Shown in pieces: positions 16,982 through 24,961 of a stretch of 64,000 nt of DNA (position 1 is the stretch's first letter; each line of letters opens with the position of its first letter). Made by a program: the position numbers and the translations under genes. The notes below the pieces were generated by a model that saw only the letters and a program-made list of their open reading frames with translations, did not search any database and was not told the DNA's origin. Location: the NCBI RefSeq assembly GCF_039535785.1, contig NZ_BAAAXV010000012.1:62001-126000 (forward strand), written 5' to 3'. The DNA is from Nonomuraea helvata. GTDB lineage: Bacteria; Actinomycetota; Actinomycetes; Streptosporangiales; Streptosporangiaceae.

Positions 16982-17944
16982 ATGCGACTCGGCGTGCTGG
17001 ACATCGGTTCGAACACCGTCCATTTACTGGTCGTCGACGCCCACAGGGGCGCCCGGCCCATTCCCGCCTACTCCCACAAGGAGGGGCTGCGCCTCACGGA
17101 ATACCTGGGCGAGGACAACCGGCTGGCCGACGAGGGCATCGAGCGGCTCGCCGCGTTCGTCGAGGAGGCCGTGCACCTGGCGGAGGACAAGGGGGTGGAG
17201 GACCTGCTGGCCTTCGCCACCTCCGCCGTGCGCGAGGCGGCCAACGGCGAGGAGGTGCTCGCGCAGGTCGAGGCGCGCAGCGGCGTGCACATCGAGGTGC
17301 TGTCCGGGCGCGACGAGGCCAGGCTGACGTTCCTGGCCGTCCGGCGGTGGTTCGGGTGGTCGTCGGGGCGGCTGCTGGCCTTCGACATAGGGGGCGGCTC
17401 GCTGGAGATCGCGGCGGGGGTCGACGAGGAGCCCGACGTGGCCGTCTCGCTGCCGCTGGGCGCCGGGCGGCTGACGCGCGACTGGTTCACCGGCGATCCG
17501 CCGTCGCCGGAGGAGGTCCGCACGCTGCGCAGGCACGTACGCACCGAGATCGCCCGCACGGTCGGCGGTGTCGTCAGATACGGCGAGGCCGACCGCGCGG
17601 TGGCCACGTCCAAGACGTTCAAGCAGCTCGCCAGGATCGCCGGCGCGGCGCCCTCCAGCGAGGGCCCGTACGTCTCGCGCTCGCTGTCCCGGGAGGACAT
17701 GGCCGAGTGGGTGATCAAGCTGACCACCATGGGCGCCGCCGAGCGGGCCGAGCTGTCCGGCGTGTCCGAGGGGCGGGCCGCGCAGCTCGCGGCCGGGGCG
17801 CTGGTCGCCGACGCGACCATGGACCTGTTCGAGGTGGACCGGCTGGAGGTGTGCCCGTGGGCGCTGCGGGAGGGAGTGATACTGCGCCGGCTCGACCTCC
17901 TGCCCGGGCGGCTCGACCAGCTCAGTGGCGGTACGCCAGAGTAA
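16982..17944 (+). CDS. exopolyphosphatase / guanosine pentaphosphatase family (Ppx/GppA)
   Basis: A 320-residue protein of the ASKHA fold. The phosphate-1 loop is LDIGSNTVHLLV at the N-terminus and the second loop is FDIGGGSLEI near residue 140. The family hydrolyses terminal phosphates of polyphosphate or pppGpp. At about 320 residues it matches the short actinobacterial Ppx forms, which lack the C-terminal HD-like domain of the E. coli enzymes. Start ATG 16982 is set by the leaderless -10 box. Phosphate homeostasis or stringent response is the likely setting. Confidence 0.9.
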   Translation: MRLGVLDIGSNTVHLLVVDAHRGARPIPAYSHKEGLRLTEYLGEDNRLADEGIERLAAFVEEAVHLAEDKGVEDLLAFATSAVREAANGEEVLAQVEARSGVHIEVLSGRDEARLTFLAVRRWFGWSSGRLLAFDIGGGSLEIAAGVDEEPDVAVSLPLGAGRLTRDWFTGDPPSPEEVRTLRRHVRTEIARTVGGVVRYGEADRAVATSKTFKQLARIAGAAPSSEGPYVSRSLSREDMAEWVIKLTTMGAAERAELSGVSEGRAAQLAAGALVADATMDLFEVDRLEVCPWALREGVILRRLDLLPGRLDQLSGGTPE

Positions 17945-18002
17945 GACCGATATATCCAGAGAAGTTGGAATAAAGGGCTGGTCGGCGGGCACTTTTTGCC
18001 AA

Positions 18003-18359
18003 ATGTTGGAAGTGATCGGCACGATCGGCTCCCTGATGGCCGCGCTCCTGCTCATCGTCGTGGCCGTACTCGCCATCTCGGTGCTCGCCCTCGTGGCGTT
18101 CGCCGTGCTGGCCGGCTCGATGGCGGACTGGCGCGCGCTGCGGCGGCGGCTGGGCCACCGCAAGCCGAAGCTCACGCTGAAGCTCAGCGGGAGCGCGATT
18201 CCCGACCGGCTGCGGGCGGAGCTGAGCGGGGCCGTGCCCCGGATGCGCCGCCGGCTCCCGCTCGGCGGCGCTCAGGCCTGGGCGCACCGGCGTGGCGGGG
18301 GCCCGCACCGTTCGAGGATCCACGCGCACCGCCCGGCAGAGCGGCACACGCGGCTCTGA
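18003..18359 (+). CDS. small basic membrane protein, function unknown
   Basis: A 118-residue protein from ATG 18003 with one or two overlapping hydrophobic helices (about residues 5-40) followed by a strongly basic Arg-rich cytoplasmic tail. No family is recognised. An in-frame earlier start (17925) would overlap the end of ppx and has no ribosome-binding site. It sits just ahead of a strong bidirectional hairpin. Gene calling rests on frame length and codon use only. Confidence 0.5.
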   Translation: MLEVIGTIGSLMAALLLIVVAVLAISVLALVAFAVLAGSMADWRALRRRLGHRKPKLTLKLSGSAIPDRLRAELSGAVPRMRRRLPLGGAQAWAHRRGGGPHRSRIHAHRPAERHTRL

Positions 18360-18384
18360 CGGGCGGGGCCGTTTCACGCGGCAA

Positions 18385-18421
18385 CCTTGAGGCGGCCACC
18401 TTTCGGATGGCCGCCTCAAGG
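18385..18421. terminator. bidirectional hairpin terminator
   Basis: A perfect 14-bp stem (CCTTGAGGCGGCCA at 18385-18398 with its complement at 18408-18421) and a 9-nt loop lie between two convergent genes. There is no T-run, which is usual for actinobacterial terminators. Confidence 0.85.
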
Positions 18422-18441
18422 CTGCTTGCGGGTTGTTGGTC

Positions 18442-18948
18442 TCAGGTGGCCATGAGGGACTGTCCAGCCGCTCCGGGGGCGTACTTCAGGCGTTTCTCCA
18501 GGCAGACCACTGCCCCGTTCTCGCGCCTGTTGGTGAAGCGGATGTCATCGGCGAGCGCATGCATGATCTGCATCCCGCGTCCGTGCTCGGAACCGGGCTC
18601 GGGGGCGGCGATCTTGTTGGGGTCCTTGTCCGGGTCGAACCCGTTCCCGTGATCGATGACCTTGATGATGCACAGATGATCGTGGACGGTCGCGCTGACC
18701 GTGTAGTCGTCGCTCGGCGCAGCGTGCCTGATCACGTTGGAACAGGCCTCGGTGAGCATGAGCTCGATGTCATCGCGTACCTGTGGTTCGACGCCAAGTG
18801 ATCGCAGCGTGCCGTCCAACATCTGCCTGGTCAAGGGGACGCTCGCCGCATCCCTGGGCAGCCGGAGCGCTATTGTGGCCTCCACCGCCGACTCCTCCTC
18901 CCACTCGGATGCGTGCAGGGATCCTCTGCCCTCCATCGGATGAGTCAA
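18442..18948 (-). CDS. RsbW-like anti-sigma factor / serine kinase (HATPase_c_2)
   Basis: A 168-residue GHKL-type ATPase. The N box reads LMLTEACSNVIRHAAP and the G1/G2 boxes read VIDHGNGFDP and EHGRGMQIMHALADDI. Such kinases phosphorylate STAS anti-anti-sigma proteins or sequester a sigma factor. No sigma factor or STAS gene is adjacent. The SpoIIE-type phosphatase at 11954-14593 could act in the same partner-switching network, but that is inference. ATG 18948 is the longest start; the conserved domain begins about 20 residues later. Confidence 0.88.
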   Translation of the reverse strand: MTHPMEGRGSLHASEWEEESAVEATIALRLPRDAASVPLTRQMLDGTLRSLGVEPQVRDDIELMLTEACSNVIRHAAPSDDYTVSATVHDHLCIIKVIDHGNGFDPDKDPNKIAAPEPGSEHGRGMQIMHALADDIRFTNRRENGAVVCLEKRLKYAPGAAGQSLMAT

Positions 18949-18979
18949 TCGTCTCTTTAGACGTTTGACGTCCCAAGGG

Positions 18980-19525
18980 TCAGATCTCCAGCAGGCGCCT
19001 GGCCACCTCCAGGGCGGCCTTGTGGACCTCGTCCTCGGAGAGCTCGCCCTCCTTCAGCAGCCACTTGCCCGCGTGCACGGCGAACATCGCCAGCGAGCGG
19101 CTGATGCGCTCGACGGGCGTGGCGCCGGGGCCGCTCATCTCGGCCGCGAGATCCATCATCCTGTCGCGGATCTTGATGAGCGTCGGATGGTCCCGCATCG
19201 CGGTCTGGTTGCGCTCCAGGAACCTCGCCACCTCGATGTGCCGGGTCCCTCTGAGCAGGTCGGCGTAGCGTTCGACCAGCTCGCGCCGTGTCTCGGTGGT
19301 CTTCTCCCGGCCCTTGAACCATTCGAGCAACTCGTCGAGCTCCGCCAGCCGGGAGTCGACGAGACTCGCCACGATGTCGTCCTTCGTCTTGAAGTGGTAG
19401 TACAGGGCGGCCTTCGTCACCCCGAGCTCCTCGGCGATCTCCCGCAGCGACGTCGCCTCGTAGCCCTGCTCGGTGAACAGCCTGAGCGCGACCTCCTGAA
19501 TCCGGCTTCGCGTGTCTTCCCGCAC
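18980..19525 (-). CDS. TetR-family repressor of the divergent exporter
   Basis: A 181-residue regulator with the N-terminal helix-turn-helix ATSLREIAEELGVTKAALYYHFKTKDDI. I place the start at GTG 19525 because AAAAGG lies 7 nt upstream; a TTG at 19555 inside the operator would also be in frame. It is divergent from the DHA2 exporter across two palindromic sites, the standard arrangement for a drug-responsive TetR repressor that also represses itself. The C-terminal ligand domain has no recognisable specificity. Confidence 0.9.
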   Translation of the reverse strand: MREDTRSRIQEVALRLFTEQGYEATSLREIAEELGVTKAALYYHFKTKDDIVASLVDSRLAELDELLEWFKGREKTTETRRELVERYADLLRGTRHIEVARFLERNQTAMRDHPTLIKIRDRMMDLAAEMSGPGATPVERISRSLAMFAVHAGKWLLKEGELSEDEVHKAALEVARRLLEI

Positions 19526-19540
19526 TTCACACCTTTTCGA

Positions 19541-19594
19541 CTTGACGGCCGGCAAGTAAGTATCTACCTTATTCTATGCTTGCCGGGCGGCAAG
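19541..19594. promoter_or_regulatory. two TetR operator palindromes
   Basis: Site 1 at 19541-19556 is CTTGACGGCCGGCAAG (one mismatch between arms). Site 2 at 19579-19594 is CTTGCCGGGCGGCAAG (7-bp perfect arms, 2-bp centre). Each is followed by TAAG. Their centres are 38 bp apart, so site 1 covers the exporter's -35 and site 2 its transcription start. Confidence 0.75.
19542..19570 (+). promoter_or_regulatory. exporter promoter
   Basis: A -35 TTGACG (19542-19547) and a -10 TACCTT (19565-19570) are separated by 17 bp. The predicted start near 19577 lies at the edge of the second operator, so bound TetR would block polymerase directly. Confidence 0.6.
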
Positions 19595-19623
19595 TAAGCA
19601 AGTGTGCAACTCACTGGGGGTAT

Positions 19624-21198
19624 GTGGTGGCGGAGACAGCCGGACGGCGTCGCGAGGTCATGGTCGTTCTGCCGGGGCTGATGTTAGCGATGGTCCTGGC
19701 GATGCTGGACAACATGATCGTCGGCACGGCCATGCCGCGCATCGTCGGAGAGCTCGGCGGTCTGACTCACCTGTCCTGGGTCGTCACGGCGTACGTGCTG
19801 GGCACCACCGTCTCGACGCCGATCTGGGGCAAGATCGGCGACCTGTACGGGCGCAAGAACATCTTCATCATCTCCATCGTCATCTTTCTCATCGGCTCCG
19901 CGCTCTGCGGCATGGCGGGCTCGTCGATGCTCGGCGGGCCGGACGGCGGCATGGGTGAGCTGATCGCGTTCCGCGCGATCCAGGGGCTCGGCGCGGGCGG
20001 CCTGATGGTCAACGTCATGGCGATCATCGGTGACCTGGTGCCGCCCCGCGAGCGCGGCCAGTACCAGGGCATCATGGCCGGCGTCATGTCGCTGGCGATG
20101 ATCGCGGGCCCGCTGGTCGGCGGCTTCATCACCGACCACCTCGACTGGCGCTGGGCCTTCTACGTGAACCTGCCGATCGGCGCCCTCGCCCTGGCCGTCA
20201 TCGTGCTGCAGCTCCACCTGCCCAAGCTGCACAGCAAGGTGCGCATCGACTGGGCGGGCGCGATCCTGCTGTCGATCAGCATCACCGCGATGGTGCTCAT
20301 CACGACCTGGGGCGGCAACGAGTACGCGTGGGGCTCCTGGCAGATCCTCAGCCTGATCGCGGTCGCCGTGGTCACCCTGGTCGCCTTCATCGCGGTCGAG
20401 CGCAAGGCCGTCGAGCCGATCATGCCGCTGCAGCTCTTCGGCAACCGCAACTTCACCCTCATCTCGGCCATCGGCTTCCTGCTGGGCTTCGCGATGTTCG
20501 GCGCGATCAACTTCCTGCCGCTGTTCCAGCAGATGGTGCAGGGCTCGACGGCCACCAACTCCGGCCTGCTCATGCTGCCGATGATGGCGGCCGCGATGGT
20601 CGTGTCGCTGTTCGTCGGCAAGGCCATCACCTCGACCGGCAAGTACAAGATCTACCCGGTGCTCGGCGGCATCGGCATGGCCGTGGGCATGTGGCTGCTG
20701 TCCACGATGGACGTCACCACGACCGCCTGGCAGACCGGCGTCTACATCGCGGTGCTCGGCCTCGGCATGGGCTTCCTCATGCAGACCACGATGCTCATCG
20801 CGCAGAACAGCGTCGAGCAGAAGGACCTGGGCGTCTCCAGCAGCGCGACCACGTTCTTCCGGTCGATCGGCGGCTCGTTCGGCGTCTCGCTGTTCGGGGC
20901 GATCTTCAACAACCACTTCCTGTCCGAGCTGACCGACAGGTTCGGCGCGCAGGCGGCCGAGCGGGTGGCCAAGAGCGGCGGCCGGATGGACCCCGGGACG
21001 GTCGCGCAGATGCCGGCCCAGATGCGCACCGGGCTGCTGGAGTCGCTGGCGACCTCCATCTCCGGCGTCTTCTGGTGGGCCATCGCGTTCGCGGTCGTCG
21101 TGCCGCTGCTGGCGGCGTTCGTCAAGGAGATCCCGCTGCGCGGGGGCGCCCCCGCGGCCGCCGCGGACGAGCAGGCCGTCACCTCGGCGGCCGGCTGA
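19624..21198 (+). CDS. DHA2-family (EmrB/QacA) MFS multidrug exporter, 14 TM
   Basis: A 524-residue proton-driven exporter. Helix 1 carries LDNMIVGTAMPRIVGEL (motif D1-like). The helix 2-3 loop carries GKIGDLYGRKNIF (motif A). Helix 5 carries AGPLVGGFITDHLDWRWAFYVNLPIG (motif C), a signature of drug antiporters. About fourteen helices are visible and the C-terminus is short. Start GTG 19624 follows GGGGG by a normal distance; the ATG-like upstream frame begins inside operator 2 and the 5' end. Control by the divergent TetR gene is shown by the double operator. The substrate is unknown. Confidence 0.92.
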   Translation: MVAETAGRRREVMVVLPGLMLAMVLAMLDNMIVGTAMPRIVGELGGLTHLSWVVTAYVLGTTVSTPIWGKIGDLYGRKNIFIISIVIFLIGSALCGMAGSSMLGGPDGGMGELIAFRAIQGLGAGGLMVNVMAIIGDLVPPRERGQYQGIMAGVMSLAMIAGPLVGGFITDHLDWRWAFYVNLPIGALALAVIVLQLHLPKLHSKVRIDWAGAILLSISITAMVLITTWGGNEYAWGSWQILSLIAVAVVTLVAFIAVERKAVEPIMPLQLFGNRNFTLISAIGFLLGFAMFGAINFLPLFQQMVQGSTATNSGLLMLPMMAAAMVVSLFVGKAITSTGKYKIYPVLGGIGMAVGMWLLSTMDVTTTAWQTGVYIAVLGLGMGFLMQTTMLIAQNSVEQKDLGVSSSATTFFRSIGGSFGVSLFGAIFNNHFLSELTDRFGAQAAERVAKSGGRMDPGTVAQMPAQMRTGLLESLATSISGVFWWAIAFAVVVPLLAAFVKEIPLRGGAPAAAADEQAVTSAAG

Positions 21199-21245
21199 TC
21201 CTCTTGAGTGGGGCGCCGGCGCCCGCGGAAAACAGGAGGCGAGCG

Positions 21246-22214
21246 GTGGGCGTTTTGTGGACAATCGCCGCTATGCACCACACCCTCGGCCGCCCACGCG
21301 TGGACGACGCCCCGGCCATCCACGAGCTCATCGCCGCCTACGACACCGCGGTGATCGGCGCCCCCGACGTCACGCTCGACGACGTCGCCGACGAACTGGC
21401 CGAGCCGGGCTTCGACCTCGGCCAGGACGGCTGGCTGGCCCGCGACGCGGGCGGCCGCCTCACCGCCTGGGCCTGGGCACACCGCATCGGCGACGGCGAC
21501 CTGGTGAACGTCCAGGTGATCGTACGTCCCGGGGCTGAGGAGGCGGACGAGCTGGCCGCCGAGCTGTGGCGGCTGGTGATCGCCCGGGCCCGCGAGCTGG
21601 GCGCTGAGCGCGGCCACGACCACGTCACCGTGGACCTCGACGTCCACCGCTCCGACGAGGCCAAGCAGACCCAGGCCAAGGAGCTCGGCTTCGAGCCCGG
21701 CACCAGCTTCCACCGCATGCGCATCGACCACTCCGGCTCGGTGGACGCGCCCGTCCCGCCTGACGGGGTGACGCTGCACACGGGGGAGAGCGAGCAGGTG
21801 CGGCGCGAGGCGCACGGGGTGCAGCAGGCGGGCTTCGCCGAGCACTTCGGGTTCGTGCCGGTCGACTACGACTCCTGGTACGCGCGCCGGCAGGCGCAGT
21901 CGGTCAACGACTGGTCCCAGCTCACGCTCGCCCGCGCCGACGGCCGCCCCGCCGGGGTGGTGATCGGCAACAACCAGTTCCTCCCGGACGAGGACTGCGG
22001 CTACGTGGCCGTCCTGGCGGTCCTGCCGGAGTTCCGGGGCAGGGGCATCGGTCGCTTCCTCCTGCGCCACGCCTTCGCCTCCGACGCCGCGCGGGGCCGG
22101 CGGGGAACCATTCTTCACGTGGACTCCAACAACACGACGCCCGCGCTGGGGTTGTACGAGTCGGCGGGCATGCATCCGGTCCTCGTCATCGACGTCTGGC
22201 GCCGCCGCCTGTAA
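21246..22214 (+). CDS. double-GNAT acetyltransferase, mycothiol-synthase-like
   Basis: A 322-residue protein with two tandem GNAT domains. The N-terminal one is degenerate. The C-terminal one holds the acetyl-CoA loop VLAVLPEFRGRGIGRFLL and the following VDSNNTTPALGLYESAGM. The tandem layout and length resemble MshD, which acetylates Cys-GlcN-Ins in mycothiol synthesis, but the similarity is of class rather than clear orthology. I choose GTG 21246 because AGGAGG sits 6 nt upstream; ATG 21273 in the same frame is the alternative. It lies 47 bp downstream of the exporter, perhaps in the same transcript. Confidence 0.8.
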   Translation: MGVLWTIAAMHHTLGRPRVDDAPAIHELIAAYDTAVIGAPDVTLDDVADELAEPGFDLGQDGWLARDAGGRLTAWAWAHRIGDGDLVNVQVIVRPGAEEADELAAELWRLVIARARELGAERGHDHVTVDLDVHRSDEAKQTQAKELGFEPGTSFHRMRIDHSGSVDAPVPPDGVTLHTGESEQVRREAHGVQQAGFAEHFGFVPVDYDSWYARRQAQSVNDWSQLTLARADGRPAGVVIGNNQFLPDEDCGYVAVLAVLPEFRGRGIGRFLLRHAFASDAARGRRGTILHVDSNNTTPALGLYESAGMHPVLVIDVWRRRL

Positions 22215-22218
22215 CGCC

Positions 22219-22235
22219 CGGACGGCCACCGTCCG
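22219..22235. terminator. short hairpin between convergent genes
   Basis: CGGACGG (22219-22225) pairs with CCGTCCG (22229-22235) around a 3-nt loop, directly after the GNAT stop. It may terminate both convergent transcripts. Confidence 0.4.
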
Positions 22236-22259
22236 CCTGATGCCCCACCCCCCAGGACG

Positions 22260-23537
22260 TCAGACGCGGTGACGGGACAGGTGGTCCAGGACCGACTGGT
22301 TGGCCTCCCACCCGTCCGGGAATTTGACCGGCACCCCCAGCTGCACCGGCTCCGCCGACGGGTGGGCGTCCAGGAGTTCGGCGATCCCCGCCCGGGCCAC
22401 CACCACGCACGCGTGCCGGTGCCGGGACGCCAGCACGCACAGCCGCCCCGACTCCAGGTGGAAGGCCGTGGCGTCCCGGCGCCCCGAGAGCGGGTGGAGG
22501 ACGACGGTCACGTCGTACTCGCGCCCCTGCAGGCGGTTGGCCGTGTCCACGGTGATCTCCGCGGGCACCCCGGCGGCCCGGATCGCGGCGACCTGGTCGC
22601 GGTGGGCGGCGCCGACGGCGATGCGGTCCGCGGTCACCGGGCGCTCGCCCTGCTCGGAGGAGGCCACGGCCCCCCGCTGCAGCAGCCGGGCCGCCAGCTG
22701 GGCCACCGCCTGCACGGCCTCCCCGTCCGTACGGACCGTGTGCCGGTTGGGCAGCTCCAGCAGCGCCCAGCCCGACCGGGCCGCCTCCTCCAGGGCACGG
22801 TCGTGCACGGTCCCCATGCCGCCGGTCATCAGCTCCAGCCGCCGATCCTCGAAACTGGTCCCCGACCGGAACCCGGTGAACGGATAGAACGCCTGCGACA
22901 CCACCGGCGCGGCCGAGGCGGGCAGCCGCCACGAGACCGGCAGCCGGTGCACCGGCAGGTCCGGGTTGTGCCGCAGCAGGACCGACACCGCGCTCTGCAG
23001 CGGATCCCACGACAGCCCCGACCACCGGTCCCCGTCCACGATCGAGAACGGGTCGAGCTGCCCGGGGTCGCCCACGAACAGCGCCCGCTCGAACAGCCCC
23101 GCGATCCGCAGCAGCTTGTCCGAGCGCATCTGGTACGCCTCGTCCACGATCGCCCAGGGCCACACCCGGCCGCCGATCCAGGCCCACTTGTCGGCGGTGG
23201 CGATGACGATGTCCGGGTCGCTCAGATCCTGGATCCGGGTGCCGACCCGTACGCCGGGCAGGTCCAGCAGCCGCAGCGGCGGCACGTACCCGCCGGCCGA
23301 CAGCCGTCCCACGGTCAGGTGGGGGTGCTTCTCGGAGATGCGGGTCACCAGGTCGTCGACCTGCTCGTTCGTCTGAGCGACGATCATCAGAGGCTCGCCG
23401 GTCGCCGCGATGTGCGCGGCCGCCCGTACCACCAGCGTGGACTTGCCCGCTCCCGGCGGCGAGTCGACCACCACGCCGCGGTGCCGGGGCAGGTCGGCGA
23501 GGACGTTCCTGATGACCTGCTCCGGGCTGTCGGTCAC
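22260..23537 (-). CDS. SF1 (Upf1/Dna2-like) DNA/RNA helicase, last gene of a four-gene cassette
   Basis: A 425-residue compact helicase. Motif I (Walker A) is PPGAGKST at 27-34, motif II DEAY at 132-135, motif III GDPGQLDP at 156-163, motif V VDTANRLQGREYD at 330-342 and motif VI SRHRHA at 371-376. These are SF1B-type hallmarks, and the small size shows no accessory nuclease domain. Start GTG 23537 overlaps the previous gene's stop in GTGA. The nearby Fe-S-type nuclease gene suggests that helicase and nuclease work as separate subunits, like Dna2 or AddAB split in two. It is convergent with the GNAT gene. Confidence 0.88.
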   Translation of the reverse strand: MTDSPEQVIRNVLADLPRHRGVVVDSPPGAGKSTLVVRAAAHIAATGEPLMIVAQTNEQVDDLVTRISEKHPHLTVGRLSAGGYVPPLRLLDLPGVRVGTRIQDLSDPDIVIATADKWAWIGGRVWPWAIVDEAYQMRSDKLLRIAGLFERALFVGDPGQLDPFSIVDGDRWSGLSWDPLQSAVSVLLRHNPDLPVHRLPVSWRLPASAAPVVSQAFYPFTGFRSGTSFEDRRLELMTGGMGTVHDRALEEAARSGWALLELPNRHTVRTDGEAVQAVAQLAARLLQRGAVASSEQGERPVTADRIAVGAAHRDQVAAIRAAGVPAEITVDTANRLQGREYDVTVVLHPLSGRRDATAFHLESGRLCVLASRHRHACVVVARAGIAELLDAHPSAEPVQLGVPVKFPDGWEANQSVLDHLSRHRV

Positions 23538-24961
23538 GACCACTCCTCCTGCGCGTCCTCGTCGTCGGGTACGTACTCCTGCGGCGGCCCGCCGTGCGTC
23601 CACGGCGTCGCCTCGGTGTCGGGGAGGGCGGGGGAGCCCTGGAAGTCGTCCGTCAGCGAGGTGTAGCAGACGCGCTCCCCGACCTCGGGAACGGCTCCGG
23701 GCGCCGCCGTCTTTCCCCTGCCCATGCCTTTGGTGATCTTCAGGGTGACCAGGCCCTGGTCGGCCGAGACCAGCTCGGCGCCCTGGCCGCGGCGTTGCGG
23801 GGTGCCCAGGGAGGTGCCGGGCGCGAGGCGTACCGGATCGTCGGTTTTGATCACCACCAGCGGGCGGAGCTTGCGTGAGCGGCCCTCGCCCTCGGTGTTG
23901 TCGGGGACGGTCTCGACGACCTCGCCCGCGAACGCCTCCCCGGTGAGCCGGTACTCGGCCATGACCAGGGGATCGTCGTACGCCCGCTGCACGTCGTAGG
24001 CGGCCTGGGCGCGTTCCATGCGGGCCAGCTTGGCCGCGGCGGCGACCGCGCCGTCACGCCGGGGCTGCGGCGCCGTGCCCTCGGCGATGTGCGCCGCCAT
24101 GCCGCTGAACGAGCCGCGGTCCTGCTCCCACCGCTGAGCCACGCCGGCCCCCTCAGGAAGCCCGGCGAGCAGGTCGATGGCCTGCCACATGAGCCGCCAC
24201 GTGGGCTCCAGCTGCGTACGCAGCGCCTCGGTGATCCGCTCGGCGGCCCCGCTCTCGATCGCCGGCGCCAGCACCTCCGCGTCGAACCCCGGATCCGTCG
24301 CGGGCCCCGCGGGCGGCCAGATCAGCGGGTCCTCGGCCTCGTCGCTCGGCCCCGTGGTGATCCAGGCGAGCAGCGCGGCCAGATTGGCGTCCTCCAGGGA
24401 GCTCTGCCCGCTCGCCCAGTGCCGCGCCAGCTCCTCGGTCGCCGCCGTCATCAGCGACGAGCCCGGGTAGGCCGCCCGCTCCCCGAAATAGGTCAGCCAC
24501 CGCCCCAGCAGCGGCACCCCCTCGGGCACCGGATAGGGCCCGTCGGTGCTGCGGAACCGCGTCGAGCGGCCGAGCAGCCTGGCGAAGGCGACGCCGCCCG
24601 GGTTCGGGACGACGATCTGCGGCGCGTCCAGCACCCGCTCGTAGGGGTCGGCGTTCTTGCGCTCCACCGTCTCGGTGTCGGCGATGAAGCTCTCGATGTA
24701 CGGCAGCAGCACCCCGGCCAGGTCGGCGGCCCAGGCGAAGCGCAGGTCGCGGTTGCGCGGCTGGGTCACCACGAGCAGCTGCGGCCGTTCCCTGTCGGTG
24801 CCGAGCATGGCGGCCAGGGGAGCGGCGGCCTCACCGGACAGCTTGAGCGGGATGAACACCATCGGCCGGTCCGACAGATGGCAGTGCCTGACGGTCGCGA
24901 CGGGCTGCGCGATGCCCTCGTCCAGGGCCCGCAGCCGCGCGAGCGAGGTCAGCAGACTCAC
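23534..24961 (-). CDS. unrecognised cassette protein (475 aa)
   Basis: I do not recognise this protein. It starts at GTG 24961, overlapping the nuclease gene's stop in GTGA, and ends overlapping the helicase start in another GTGA. Residues 1-130 look alpha/beta (VFIPLKLSGE, LLVVTQPRN). The middle is helical with a long Arg/Ala-rich segment near 330-360. A compact beta-rich section with LVVIKTDDPVRLAPGT and GLVTLKITKGMGRGK near 370-430 resembles a nucleic-acid-binding barrel. The C-terminus is very acidic (PDDEDAQEEW). No Walker, nuclease or methylase motif is present. Its place between nuclease and helicase genes suggests an adaptor, but that is inference. Confidence 0.8.
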   Translation of the reverse strand: MSLLTSLARLRALDEGIAQPVATVRHCHLSDRPMVFIPLKLSGEAAAPLAAMLGTDRERPQLLVVTQPRNRDLRFAWAADLAGVLLPYIESFIADTETVERKNADPYERVLDAPQIVVPNPGGVAFARLLGRSTRFRSTDGPYPVPEGVPLLGRWLTYFGERAAYPGSSLMTAATEELARHWASGQSSLEDANLAALLAWITTGPSDEAEDPLIWPPAGPATDPGFDAEVLAPAIESGAAERITEALRTQLEPTWRLMWQAIDLLAGLPEGAGVAQRWEQDRGSFSGMAAHIAEGTAPQPRRDGAVAAAAKLARMERAQAAYDVQRAYDDPLVMAEYRLTGEAFAGEVVETVPDNTEGEGRSRKLRPLVVIKTDDPVRLAPGTSLGTPQRRGQGAELVSADQGLVTLKITKGMGRGKTAAPGAVPEVGERVCYTSLTDDFQGSPALPDTEATPWTHGGPPQEYVPDDEDAQEEWS

